Under the pieces are notes generated by a model that saw only the letters and a list, made by a program, of their open reading frames with translations, was not told the origin of the DNA and did no database searches. Shown here one piece after another: positions 53,991 through 64,000 of a stretch of 64,000 nt of DNA. Numbering within the stretch: the first letter of the stretch is position 1; every line of letters begins with the position of its first letter. This DNA comes from Toxonevra muliebris (taxonomy: Eukaryota > Arthropoda > Insecta > Diptera > Pallopteridae), in NCBI GenBank assembly GCA_963691655.1, contig OY829329.1:12104708-12168707 (forward strand). The letters are read 5' to 3'. Position numbers and translations under genes: made by a program.

Positions 53991-55295
53991 TTAATGCTTC
54001 GATTAATATGACAATGTTTTTCTCTTTTATTTATTAAATTTATTATGTTCTTTTAAACAAGGAAAAAATTATCTACATACAATGTATTCAATAAGTCACA
54101 GTGAATTCAGTAAAAAGCTGTCATAATAAATGATTATAATGCCTGGTTTTCACTATATAAAATTTGCCAACATGTTGGCAATTTTATATGGGGAATCCTC
54201 TCTTTGACAAGAATATGACAATGAAAACCAGCCATTAAACCTTAATGGCAGATTCGACGATTAAGTACCGACAGCACTCTCTTTTCATTATTTTTATATG
54301 AAGTTTTTACGCTCTCAATTTAGGAGAGTGAAGAACGTTTATCTGTGAATTCGCCTTAAGAGTTACTAAGTCCAAAACCACAAAGTTGTGCATTACGTGG
54401 TATTCGGCGGTAAAGATCAAAAGCTCTCAAGGCTACATGCAGCATACATACATGCATACACGCAATGCGGCGAATTCATCAAGTATACGCAAATGATTGG
54501 GTGGAAGGAGCGCAGCAATAGGCACACTGAGATTAATCGAATATTAGAGTAAGCGTAAAGAAGTAGGAGTAATGAGAGCGGCAAACGAAAGAGTTAATAG
54601 GTTTATCCTAGTGTGTGTGTGTACAAAGAAAACATTGGAAAAAAACAAAAGTATTTCGAATTCGAACTTACATATTTTTTTGGGTGATTGCGCATCCATT
54701 TTTTTTTGTATTTCCTTTTTACGTTCTTAAAAAATTCAAGAAGATGCTGCGCTAACGTCTTTATTTAGTCTTTTACACTTTCTTCTATTTATTTTTGTTA
54801 ATAAATTACTTACTTATATAAGTTATAAAATTTTTCACTTTACTTTTCACAATATGTTTAGATTTTTCGCACTTACATAATTTTCACGTTTCAATTATCA
54901 ACATCGCGACCGATTTTAATGAAGAACAAAAATCTACTGTGAGTGACGAAAGGGAGAGAGACACAAAGGTGCTTAAAGAACAATAACCAAATAGGAGCTA
55001 AGAGATTTTGTTACTCATTGATTGGAATTTAGTAGATCTGTAACTAGAAATTGCTGTAATAAAGGAATAATTGACGTAGGCCAAAATATGAGCAAAAGAA
55101 GAAAACAAACTTCTAAATTTGATAATATCTAAGAGCTCTGCATTGGTCATGAAAGTTCTGGAATTTTGATTATAGATTTTCATTTTTGAAAATTTTGTTT
55201 TTAAGCTCAAAGCTCTGCTATTGCTTTTTAGAAAATGAAACTTAGGTACATAGTACAAAAATAAGTTTTTAAATTTTTTGAGTGGTAATAGAATA
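53991..55295 (+). repeat. 1.23-kb tandem repeat, unit 1 (type A)
   Basis: Starts TTAATGCTTCGATTAATATG. Order within a unit: AT-rich lead, ACTCTCTTTTCATTATTTTT, GCGGCGAATTCATCAAG, GATTGGGTGGAAGGAGCGCA, GAGAGCGGCAAACGAAAGAG, TCGAATTCGAACTTACATAT, GACCGATTTTAATGA, GACGAAAGGGAGAGAGACAC, and a tail near GCATTGGTCATGAAAG. Unit 1 is longer because of an extra ~98 bp (54137-54234), and it lacks a 30-bp TTTGCCTTGATATAACC segment found in the others. The 86-codon minus-strand frame 54998-55258 lies in its tail. Confidence 0.92.
54137..54234. mobile_element. Small fold-back insertion in unit 1
   Basis: Absent from the other three units, where GATTAT joins TAAACC directly. Its ends are inverted: GCCTGGTTTTCA and TGAAAACCAGCC. 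A second internal palindrome is TTGCCAACATGTTGGCAA. MITE-like. Confidence 0.75.
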
Positions 55296-56517
55296 TTAAT
55301 GCTTCGATTAATATGACAATGTTTTTCTTTATTATTTGTTTAATTTATTATGTTCTATTAAACAAGGAAAAAAATTATCTACCTATAATGTATTCAATAA
55401 GTCACCGTGAATTCAATAAAAATTTGTCATAATAAATGATTATTAAACCTTAATGGCGGATTTGACGATTGAGTACCGACCTCACTCTCTTTTCATTATT
55501 TTTATACGAAGTTTTTACGCTCTTAATTTAGGAGAACGAAAAACGTATGTCTGTGAATTCAAAACTACAAAGTTGTATTTGCCTTGATATAACCAAAGAA
55601 GTTGCGCATCACGTGTTATTCGGCGCTAAAGATCACAAGCTCTCTAGGCTACATGCAGCACACATACATATAGACATGCAATGAGGCGAATTCATCAAGC
55701 ATACGCAAATGATTGGGTGGAAGGAGCGCAGCAATAGGCACAATGAGATTAATCAAATATTAGAGTAAGTGTAAAGATAAAGAAGTGGGAGTAATGAGAG
55801 CGGCAAACGAAAGAGTTAATAAGATTATCCTAGTGTGTGTGTGTGTACAAAGAAAACATTGGAAAAAAAAACAAAAGTATTTCGAATTCGAACTTACATA
55901 TTTTTTCGGGTGATTGCGCATCCATTTTTTTTTGTATTTCCTTTTTACGTTCTTAAAAAATTCAAGAAGATGCTGCGCTAACGCCTTTAGTCTTTTACAC
56001 TTTCTTCGATTTATTTTTGTTGATAAATTATTTACTTCTTTAAATTATGGTATTTTTCACTTTACTTTTTACAATACGTTTAGATTTTTCGCACTTTCAT
56101 AATTTTTATGTTTTAATTATCAACACCGCGACCGATTTTAATGACGGACAAAAATTGACTGTGAGTGACGAAAGGGAGAGAGACACAAAGGTGCTCAAAG
56201 AACAATAGCCAAATAGGAGCTAAGAGATTTTGTTACTCATTGATTGGAAATAAGTAAATCTGTAACTAGAAAATGCTGTAATAGAGAAATTAGTGACGTA
56301 GGCCAAAATATGAGCAAAAGAAGAAAACAAACTTCTAAATTTGATAATATCTAAGAGCTCTGCATTGGTCACGAAAGTTCTTTAATTTTGATAATAAGTT
56401 TTGATTTTTGAAAATTTTGTTTTTAAGCTCAAAGCTCTGCTATTGCCTTTGAGAAAATGAAACTTAGGTACATAGTACAAAAATAAGTTTTTAAATTTTT
56501 TGAGTGGTAATAGAATA
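55296..56517 (+). repeat. 1.23-kb tandem repeat, unit 2 (type B)
   Basis: Same landmarks. Type-B variants: CACGTGTTATTCGGCGCTAA, CATATAGACATGCAATGAGG, GTAATAGAGAAATTAGTGAC. A 21-bp deletion after GTCTGTGAATTC relative to unit 3. Confidence 0.93.
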
Positions 56518-57747
56518 TTAATGCTTCGATTAATATGACAATGTTTTTCTTTATTATTTATTTAATTTATTATGTTCTATTAAACAAGGAAAAAAATTAT
56601 CTACCTATAATGTATTCAATAAGTCACCGTGAATTCAATAAAAATTTGTCATAATAAATGATTATTAAACCTTAATGGCGGATTTGACGATTGAGTACCG
56701 ACCTCACTCTCTTTTCATTATTTTTATACGAAGTTTTTACGCTCTTAATTTAGGAGAACGAAAAACGTATGTCTGTGAATTCACCTTAAGAGTTACTAAG
56801 TTCAAAACTACAAAGTTGTATTTGCCTTGATATAATCAAAGAAGTTGCGCATCACGTGGTATTCGGCGGTAAAGATCTAAAGCTCTAAAGGCTACATGCA
56901 GCATACATACATACATGCAATGCGGCGAATTCATCAAGCATACGCAAATGATTGGGTGGAAGGAGCGCAGCAATAGGCACAATGAGATTAATCAAATATT
57001 AGAGTAAGTGTAAAGATAAAGAAGTGGGAGTAATGAGAGCGGCAAACGAAAGAGTCAATAAGTTTATCCTAGTGTGTGAGTGTGTACAAAGAAAACATTG
57101 GAAAAAAAAAACAAAAGTATTTCGAATTCGAACTTACATATTTTTTCGGGTGATTGCGCATCCATTTTTTTTTTGTATTTCCTTTTTACGTTCTTAAAAA
57201 ATTCAAGAAGATGCTGCGCTAACGCCTTTAGTCTTTTACACTTTCTTCGATTTATTTTTGTTGATAAATTATTTACTTCTTTAAATTATGGTATTTTTCA
57301 CTTTACTTTTTACAATACGTTTAGATTTTTCGCACTTTCATAATTTTTATGTTTTAATTATCAACACCGCGACCGATTTTAATGACGGACAAAAATTGAC
57401 TGCGAGTGACGAAAGGGAGAGAGACACAAAGGTGCTCAAAGAACAATAGCCAAATAGGAGCTAAGAGATTTTGTTACTCATTGATTGGAATTTAGTAGAT
57501 CTGTAACTAGAAATTGCTGTAATAAAGGAATAATTGACGTAGGCCAAAATATGAGCAAAAGAAGAAAACAAACTTCTAAATTTGATAATATCTAAGAGCT
57601 CTGCATTGGTCATGAAAGTTCTGGAATTTTGATTATAAATTTTCATTTTTGCAAATTTTGTTTTTAAGCTCAAAGCTATGCTATTGCTTTTTAGAAAAGG
57701 AAACTTAGGTGCATAGTACAAAAATAAGTTTTTAAATTTTTTGGGTG
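56518..57747 (+). repeat. 1.23-kb tandem repeat, unit 3 (type A)
   Basis: Same landmarks. Shares with unit 1 the variants CACGTGGTATTCGGCGGTAA, GCATACATAC...GCAATGCGGCG, and the tail GTAATAAAGGAATAATTGAC and GAAAGTTCTGGAATTTTGAT. Contains an 87-codon + frame (57080-57343) and an 86-codon minus frame (57461-57721), both also partly open in other units. Confidence 0.93.
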
Positions 57748-58997
57748 TTAATGCTTCGATTAATGTGACAATGTTTTTCTTTCTTAATTATTTAATTTAT
57801 TATGTTCTATTATACAAGGAAAAAATTATCTACCTACAATGTATTCAATAAGTCACCATGAATTCAATAAAAATTTGTCATAATAAATGATTATTAAACC
57901 TTAATGGCGGATTCGACGATTGAGTACCGACCTCACTCTCTTTTCATTATTTTTATATGAAGTTTTTACGCTCTTAATTTAGCAGAGCGAAAAACGTATG
58001 TCTGTGAATTCACCTTAAGAGTTACTAAGTTCAAAACTACAAAGTTGTATTTGCCTTGATATAACCAAAGAAGTTGCGCATCACGTGTTATTCGGCGCTA
58101 AAGATCACAAGCTCTCTAGGCTACATGCAGCACACATACATATAGACATGCAATGAGGCGAATTCATCAAGCATACGCAAATGATTGGGTGGAAGGAGCG
58201 CAGCAATAGGCACACTGAGATTAATCGAATATTAGAGTAGGCGTAAAGGTAAAGAAGTAGGAGTAATGAGAGCGGCAAACGAAAGAGTTAATAGGTTTAT
58301 CCTAGTGTGTGTGTGTACAAAGAAAACATTGGAAAAAAAAAAAAAAAGTATTTCGAATTCGAACTTACATATTTTTTTGGGTGATTGCGCATCCATTTTT
58401 TTTTTGTATTTCCTTTTTACGTTCTTAAAAAATTCAAGAAGATGCTGCGCTGACGCCTTTAGTCTTTTACACTTTCTTCGATTCATTTTTGTTTATAAAT
58501 TACTTACTTCTTTAAATTATGGTATTTTTCACATTACTTTTTACAATACGTTTAGATTTTTCGCACTTTTATAATTTTTATGTTTTAATTATCAACACCG
58601 CGACCGATTTTAATGACGGACAAAAATTGACTGCGAGTGACGAAAGGGAGAGAGACACAAAGGTGCTCAAAGAACAATAGCCAAATAGGAGCTAAGAGAT
58701 TTTGTTACTCTTTGATTGTAATTTGGTAAATCTGTAGCTAGAAATTGCTGTAATAAAGGAATAAGTGACGTTTTCGGAATAAGAAAATTGGCATATCCGA
58801 AACCAATTGATTGTAGTCCAAAATATGAGCAAAAGAAGAAAACAAACTTTTAAATTTGCATTGGTCATGAAAGTTCTAGAATTTTGATTAAAAATTTTGA
58901 TTTTTGAAAAATGTGTGTTTAAAGCTCAAAGCTCTACTATTGCCTTTTATAAAAGGAAACTTAGGTACATACTTAGTAGAAAAATGAGTTTTAAATC
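57748..58997 (+). repeat. 1.23-kb tandem repeat, unit 4 (type B, last)
   Basis: Same landmarks; shares CACGTGTTATTCGGCGCTAA and CATATAGACATGCAATGAGG with unit 2. After GGAATAAGTGACG it has a ~43-bp insertion (about 58771-58815) not seen elsewhere. Homology fades by about 58997. Confidence 0.9.
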
Positions 58998-60885
58998 GAA
59001 TAATGTTTATTAGTTGGGTCAAAGTCAAAAGAAGTTTTGACCAAAATGGATGTACAAATTTTAAGAATTTTTTCTGATTTTCTAAAAACTTCTAATGCCT
59101 TCTTTTGAAACCAATAAATCTTATTCAATTTGGAAAATTCTTTCGATGTGAAAACATCTTTATTCGGGGCTGAATGAAAAATTTATAGTGAAGTGAATTG
59201 ATAGAAATTAAAATCATTGTCATGTGAGGTTTCATAGTAAGTGTGAGTTTATAAGTGTGTGTTTTATTATATAATTTACTTAAAGTCCAAAAGTATGCAA
59301 CACATAATTTCTATATCAAAAACGATTGTGGAATATACTTGCTAATGGATAATGAAACATTGTTGAAAAATTGTTTTATTGCATAGCTTATTTTAATTTA
59401 TAGTTTATTCTTTCCTAATTGGAATTTGTAAAAAAATATCAACATTAGGAAAGTGCATTGAAAAATTGAAAAGAAATTGAACAATTTTAAAAATCCATGG
59501 TTGATCTTTTTGGAACAAAAAAACAAAAAATTTTAATATGACGAGTGCAGAGGGACTCATTTTAGTTTTTTGCTCTAAAGTTTGGCCACTGGCTTGAAAT
59601 ATTTTTTTGAAAAAACTCTTATTATTGTCTGAATAGGGTCAACTTCCTCTAACAATCAACTCTATTCAAATTGTTTAGAGTTTCATAATTGAGTTTCACT
59701 TAGGTTTACACAGAAATCGTTTTACATTTAAAGAAACTGAGAAGCTTTTGGTCTAAGTTAGATTAGAAGATATGAAATTAAACATTAGAACAATGGCAAC
59801 CAAGCAAACAAAGGAAAAATAAATAAATAAAAAAACAAAAATATATTATCATTTACGTGATTGACATGGGCGTCTGTTTCTTTTCTGCCTTAGCTGGTAC
59901 AGCTTCTCGCTTTCTGGTATATATTTATATATATATATGTGTGTGTGTGTATGTGTGTGAGTATGTGTGTGTAATATAACGATGCATAGAGTACAAGAAA
60001 ATGTATTATAGCTTCTTATTAAAGTCTTAAGCTACCTCAGCTCTAACGTTATTAAGGTTCCTTAACCACCTCGAACACACACACACACAAAGAAAGATCC
60101 ACACACTAATACACATATGAATGGTTTTATGTAGCTGAGCTGTACACAAAAAAGAGCGTGTAGAACGAGAGTAGTGAAGATAGGGAGCGCTCTTTGGAAA
60201 TAAAATCTAATTTCTTAGCAACTTTGTCTGTCGCTATGGTTTTACTTTGCTTCATTTTCATTTTCCAAGAATTGTGTCGTTTTGTTTTCTTCTTTTTTTT
60301 CTGAAGTCTTTCATATATATTTTTTTTCTTTTATGTATTTCTTTGTTGTTTTTGTAGGTTGAATGTTTTTTTTTTGGAACATCTTTGCTGCCAAAATTGA
60401 TGACCAAAGTCCATTTTTGTTGCGTTCAAGCAAAGAAGAAGTAATTCATCTTATTTTTTTTGTACTTCGTGCTTCTGCTACTGCTACTTTTTTCCTACTC
60501 AAGATGAAAAAGAAGAAGTAGCACTAAACTAAACCAAAAAAAAAAAAAATACAAAAAAAAAAAGAACTAAAGAAACTCAAACCTTAAATTCGCCCACATA
60601 CTCGTACACGTCGAAGGATAAAGGCAGCCGCAGAAATGAGCCAAAAACTTTTGCAACATTCGCTCGTACGTTGTTGGTGAACTTAAGTGAACTCTCCTTT
60701 ATTTCTTCACGGCATATAGCGGCGGTAAGAAATGATGAAGAAACTTAACCACTACCACCAACACATCAACATGAAGCCTCCTCCATCTATTACATACTTG
60801 CATGCTGCTGCTGCTTGCGTTGCTACTCCCCAAAGGCATCATTACATCAAATGTCCTTCGCATTTACTCAAAAACACACTGACTG

Positions 60886-60908
60886 ACACACACACACACA
60901 CACACACA
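60886..60908. repeat. (CA)n microsatellite
   Basis: About eleven CA units. Confidence 0.95.
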
Positions 60909-61949
60909 AACACTCAAACACAAATACACACCGACGGAAAAAAGGAAAGGAAAAGAAAAAAAAAATAAAAAGGATAACGAAAGTTGTAAGACCAAACGAA
61001 TGAACGACTAACACCCTCTCCCCGAACCCTTTCCTTACTCACCCCATTAGCCAAAAAAAAAAAAAAAACAACAACATTTTGTGCCTTTGGACAACATGGT
61101 GAAGCATTAGCAGCAGGAGTAGCACAAGCTATGAAGGCGGCAGCAACCGGGGGGGAGAAGGCACCGACATCCTGTGAATAGAAGATGTTGGTTGGGAAAA
61201 ATGTGAAAAAAAACAAAATTCCTAGCTTTTGGTTGCGCAGCAATGAACGTTAAATTTTCGAAGGATAATGGGCAGACACGATAAAGAAAAGAAAAATCCT
61301 TTTTTCATTTCTAGTGGCTCAAGTGTGTGGTGGTTGATGGTTAGTAGAAGTAGAAGAAGAAAAATAGAAGGGAGAAAAAAAACACACACACACAAGAAGA
61401 GCCCATGTCAGTTGGACGAAGAAGAAGAAGAAGCGAGCAGTAATCGAGCAATGTGGGTGTATGCGCGTACAAAGTTTAGGACGTTGAAACGTCGGTCGGT
61501 TGAAGCAGAAAAGAGTAAGAATCCTTGCAAAAATGTTTTGATGAGCGACGCCAAAGGAGTGAGGAAAATTGCAAATTAAAGTGGCAGTGGGATGAATCGC
61601 TGGATGTTTGTACTTCAAGCTACGTTCGATCTTTCATGTTGTTGGTTGCCAAAATCAAGCAGCACAGCGCACACACCAAGGAACAGAAGAAAAAAAATTC
61701 GCAAAACACAAACAGAAAAAAAGAAACAAAAACTTTTTTCACAAGCGCGCAAATAAAGGATAATGGTAGAAAACGGCAATAGCAGTGGTAGCAGCTACAA
61801 CAACAAAAACAATAAGTAGTAGTAGCAGTAGTAGCAGGCAGTCAGTCAGCCAGCCAGCCAGCCAGCAGAGTGTCTTCCTTTCTCTAATTTTCGATGCTTT
61901 CCTTTTTGGCAGGATACGGATACTCGCTACTACAACAGTTGCCAAAGTT

Positions 61950-61977
61950 TTCTTCTTCTTCTTCTTCTTCTTCTTCT
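61950..61977. repeat. (CTT)n microsatellite
   Basis: Nine uninterrupted TTC units; purine/pyrimidine asymmetric. Confidence 0.95.
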
Positions 61978-63291
61978 ATGGATTTTTGAGGAGAAAAAGA
62001 GTTAAGAGAGGGAGTTTGAGACGAAGTGTGAGGAAGCACATACATGTGTGTATATGTTTGTGGAGAGAGATGTCTGAATGAAGGAAGAAAGGAATTGCAT
62101 AAATTTTTCTAAAAAACAAACCGAGCAAAAATATACTGTAAAAAGCATATCCTAGCATATCCTTTCGTCCTTTTGAGCTTTCACTTCCTTTTTAATTTTT
62201 TTTTTTTTTTTTTTGTTACAATTTGTTTTGCTTACGTACCTACTCCGTTTTTCAGCTGTATGAATGCTTTCCTTTTTTATAATGTTTTAGGTTTTTTTTT
62301 TTTTCTTATTTGTTTTTTTTTTTTTTAGTGAGCTCAGCTCTGAGAAAATTCATGAATTTTTGTGTTGTTACTTTTCATTCTTGTTAAGGATGTGAATTTC
62401 TAAATTTTTGTGCTTTCACTCTTGTTGCTGCTGATGCTGCTGCTACCAACCAACATCGTCATCGTCACCAAGAACGGCTTCGTTTTTATAGTCAATGCAA
62501 GAAATACTTTTGTTGTTGCTGCTGCTGGTGCTAGTGCTGGTTGCATCCATTCAACCCAATATTCATCTCCAACAACTACTCATCGTCATCCTCGTCGTCG
62601 TAGTCACCAACACAAATAGTGCTGTTGTTGTTGCTGTTGAATCATTTGTGCTGCTGTTCCCTTTTCAATTTTTTAGAGTGTCAGTTTGAAATAAAATGAA
62701 TTGCATTCCAAACAATGCTCAAGCAAATTCCTATAAAATTAAAAAAAAAAAAAAAAAACTAGTAAAAAATGGAATGAAATCAAAGAAAGAAAAAAAAAAA
62801 CAATTTCAGAAAAACGAAGATGATGCAAGGTGAAGCTCTGACTTTGATTCTGATTCAAGCTGGAACAGTATGAGAATATTGATGTTGGACACTTAGAGGT
62901 GTGAAGTAGAATTTTAATAGAGTGTGCTTCCAATACATAATTTAAGAATTAAATACTTGTATTCCCCAAATGCTAATAAAATGAGGAGGATATGCTTAGA
63001 ATTTGCAAAACTAATATACTAAACGTATTATAAAAAACTTTTAAGTTTTTGGGAAAGAAACATTTTATCATACTTTATTCCCTCACTGTCTGAGGCGAGA
63101 AAGACAACTGACTTTTCTCTGATATTCTCTAGTACAAATAAATTAAACACTATAAATGCTTCGAAAAGCTTTTGCAGTGAAGAAAGCTTTTGCCTTTGAA
63201 TACGTGTGAGTAAAAGAGAAAGAGCTTTCGTTCCGATCGTAGTGGAACACAAGCGAAACGATTAGGAGTTGTTCTTTTTTCGCTTTGCTCC

Positions 63292-63920
63292 GTGCCGCTG
63301 CATATAACTTCGCTATCTTTTAAGTTCTTTTAGCAGAAAAATTCGGTCTTACAATATGCACTCCGCCATTTTGCAGAGGAGTGACAAATAGAGCTTTTCC
63401 ACTTCATAATAACTTATTCAAAAGTACTTAGAATTTATTTTAACGAATCGAACGAAAACGCAAGGTATCACTCTCTCTCTCTTTATTATTGTATTTGCTT
63501 TTTTCTTTTGTTTCTTTTAATTTTTTTATTATGTGCAGTTTCTTTTCACTAAAGTTGTGTGCAAATGAAGTCAAGAAAAATGTATTTGAAAAAAAAAGAA
63601 AAAAAGGTGCCGCTGTAAATTATTTCGCTCTCTTTAAAGTTCTTTTAGCAGAAAAATTCGGTCTTAAAATATCCACTCGGCCATTTTGCAGGAGAGTGAC
63701 GAAAAAAGCTTTTGCACTACATGATTGCTCATTCTGGAGAGCTTGGAATTTATTTTAACGAGTCCAACGAAAACAAGAGGCATCTCTTGGGTCTCTCTCT
63801 CTTTATAACTGTATTTCTTCTTTTGTTTCTTTCAATTTGTTTTTATTACATACAGTTTCTTTTTGCAAAAGTCGTGCGCAAGTGAAGTCAAGAAAAATTT
63901 ATTGAAAAAAAAAATTAAAA
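63292..63920 (+). repeat. Tandem duplication, ~315-bp unit, two copies
   Basis: Copy 1 from 63292 (GTGCCGCTGCATATAACTTC) and copy 2 from 63606 (GTGCCGCTGTAAATTATTTC). Both continue with AGTTCTTTTAGCAGAAAAAT, TCGGTCTTA, CCATTTTGCAG, AATTTATTTTAACGA, TCTCTCTCTTTAT, a T-rich tract ending in TGCAGTTTC or TACAGTTTC, and TGAAGTCAAGAAAAAT. About 80% similar. No ORF is conserved between copies. Confidence 0.88.
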
Positions 63921-64000
63921 ATACTTCTGAATATCAAATTATTTAAATTAAACCATAGAAGTTTGACTTTGTATTTGTTGTTTAAATTGAGTGAAGGTTA
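63921..64000. other. AT-rich window end
   Basis: Nothing identifiable. Confidence 0.5.

Larger units (their letters stand above)
58998..63291. other. AT-rich spacer with microsatellites
   Basis: No gene is supported. TG/TA near 59922-59975, CACA 60077-60088, CA run 60886-60908, poly-A 60538-60549 and 61053-61068, AGAAGAAG 61419-61433, AGCAGT 61821-61836, CAGC/CCAG 61844-61866, CTT run 61950-61977, poly-T 62198-62214 and CTG/CTGCTG around 62425-62442 and 62515-62540. Several ~100-codon frames here (for example 61268-61579) start in plausible context but are built from K/E/R-rich AGAAGA repeats. Confidence 0.6.

Noticed and set aside
57080..57343. Conserved + strand frame (F/L-rich) in the 1.23-kb units as a gene family
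   Set aside because: It is open in only some units and made largely of T-rich codons; conservation follows from high DNA identity between units. Not enough to call a gene.
61268..61579. 103-residue + strand frame
   Set aside because: Mostly AGAAGA/CACACA repeat translation with no recognisable domain.

Overview
The window is AT-rich eukaryotic DNA from an insect, most likely a brachyceran fly (tephritid or calyptrate-like). The grounds are dense dipteran-style microsatellites (TG, TATG/CATA, CAA/CAG), LOA/Bilbo-like LINEs with a C-terminal RNase H, mariner and hAT DNA transposons, and non-coding spacers tens of kb long. No complete, intact host gene could be recognised. The best host-gene candidate is one possible 5' coding exon near 25.85-26.0 kb, on the + strand.

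Layout. 0-4.5 kb: AT-rich spacer with a 17-bp satellite that has a ~340-bp higher-order period. 4.7-8.9 kb: two LOA/Bilbo-like LINE copies. The first is invaded by a third, reverse-oriented LINE with an exact 10-bp target-site duplication (TSD). The second is a 5'-truncated insertion with a 13-bp TSD. 10.5-12.6 kb: a degenerate minisatellite. 15.1-17.1 kb: a hAT-like element with an 8-bp TSD that holds a three-unit MITE array and another MITE. 17.5-19.5 kb: a mauritiana/maT-like mariner remnant invaded by a tRNA-derived SINE with a 12-bp TSD, then a LINE tail. 21.9-24.7 kb: a short hAT MITE, a small palindromic MITE and a doubtful larger hAT. 25.4-26.0 kb: the candidate exon. 31.9-32.1 kb: about 250 bp of interstitial TTAGG repeat. 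32.4-34.6 kb: two LINE fragments. 34.7-35.7 kb: two satellite blocks in inverted orientation. 38.6-40.1 kb: local duplications and a deleted hAT copy. 45.0-49.2 kb: two hAT elements with 8-bp TSDs, the first invaded by a mariner with a broken D34D transposase. 52.3-53.5 kb: a diverged ~140-bp tandem array. 54.0-59.0 kb: a four-unit ~1.23-kb tandem array in an ABAB pattern. 63.3-63.9 kb: a ~315-bp tandem duplication.

The window reads as a long intron or intergenic region that has accumulated nested transposons, whose order of insertion can be read from TSDs and interruptions. Nearly all long frames outside the transposons are poly-T/poly-A or microsatellite artefacts. I did not see a clear new multi-gene system. 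The most unusual structures are the ABAB 1.23-kb array, the tandem MITE array inside a hAT, the inverted satellite pair and the interstitial TTAGG tract.
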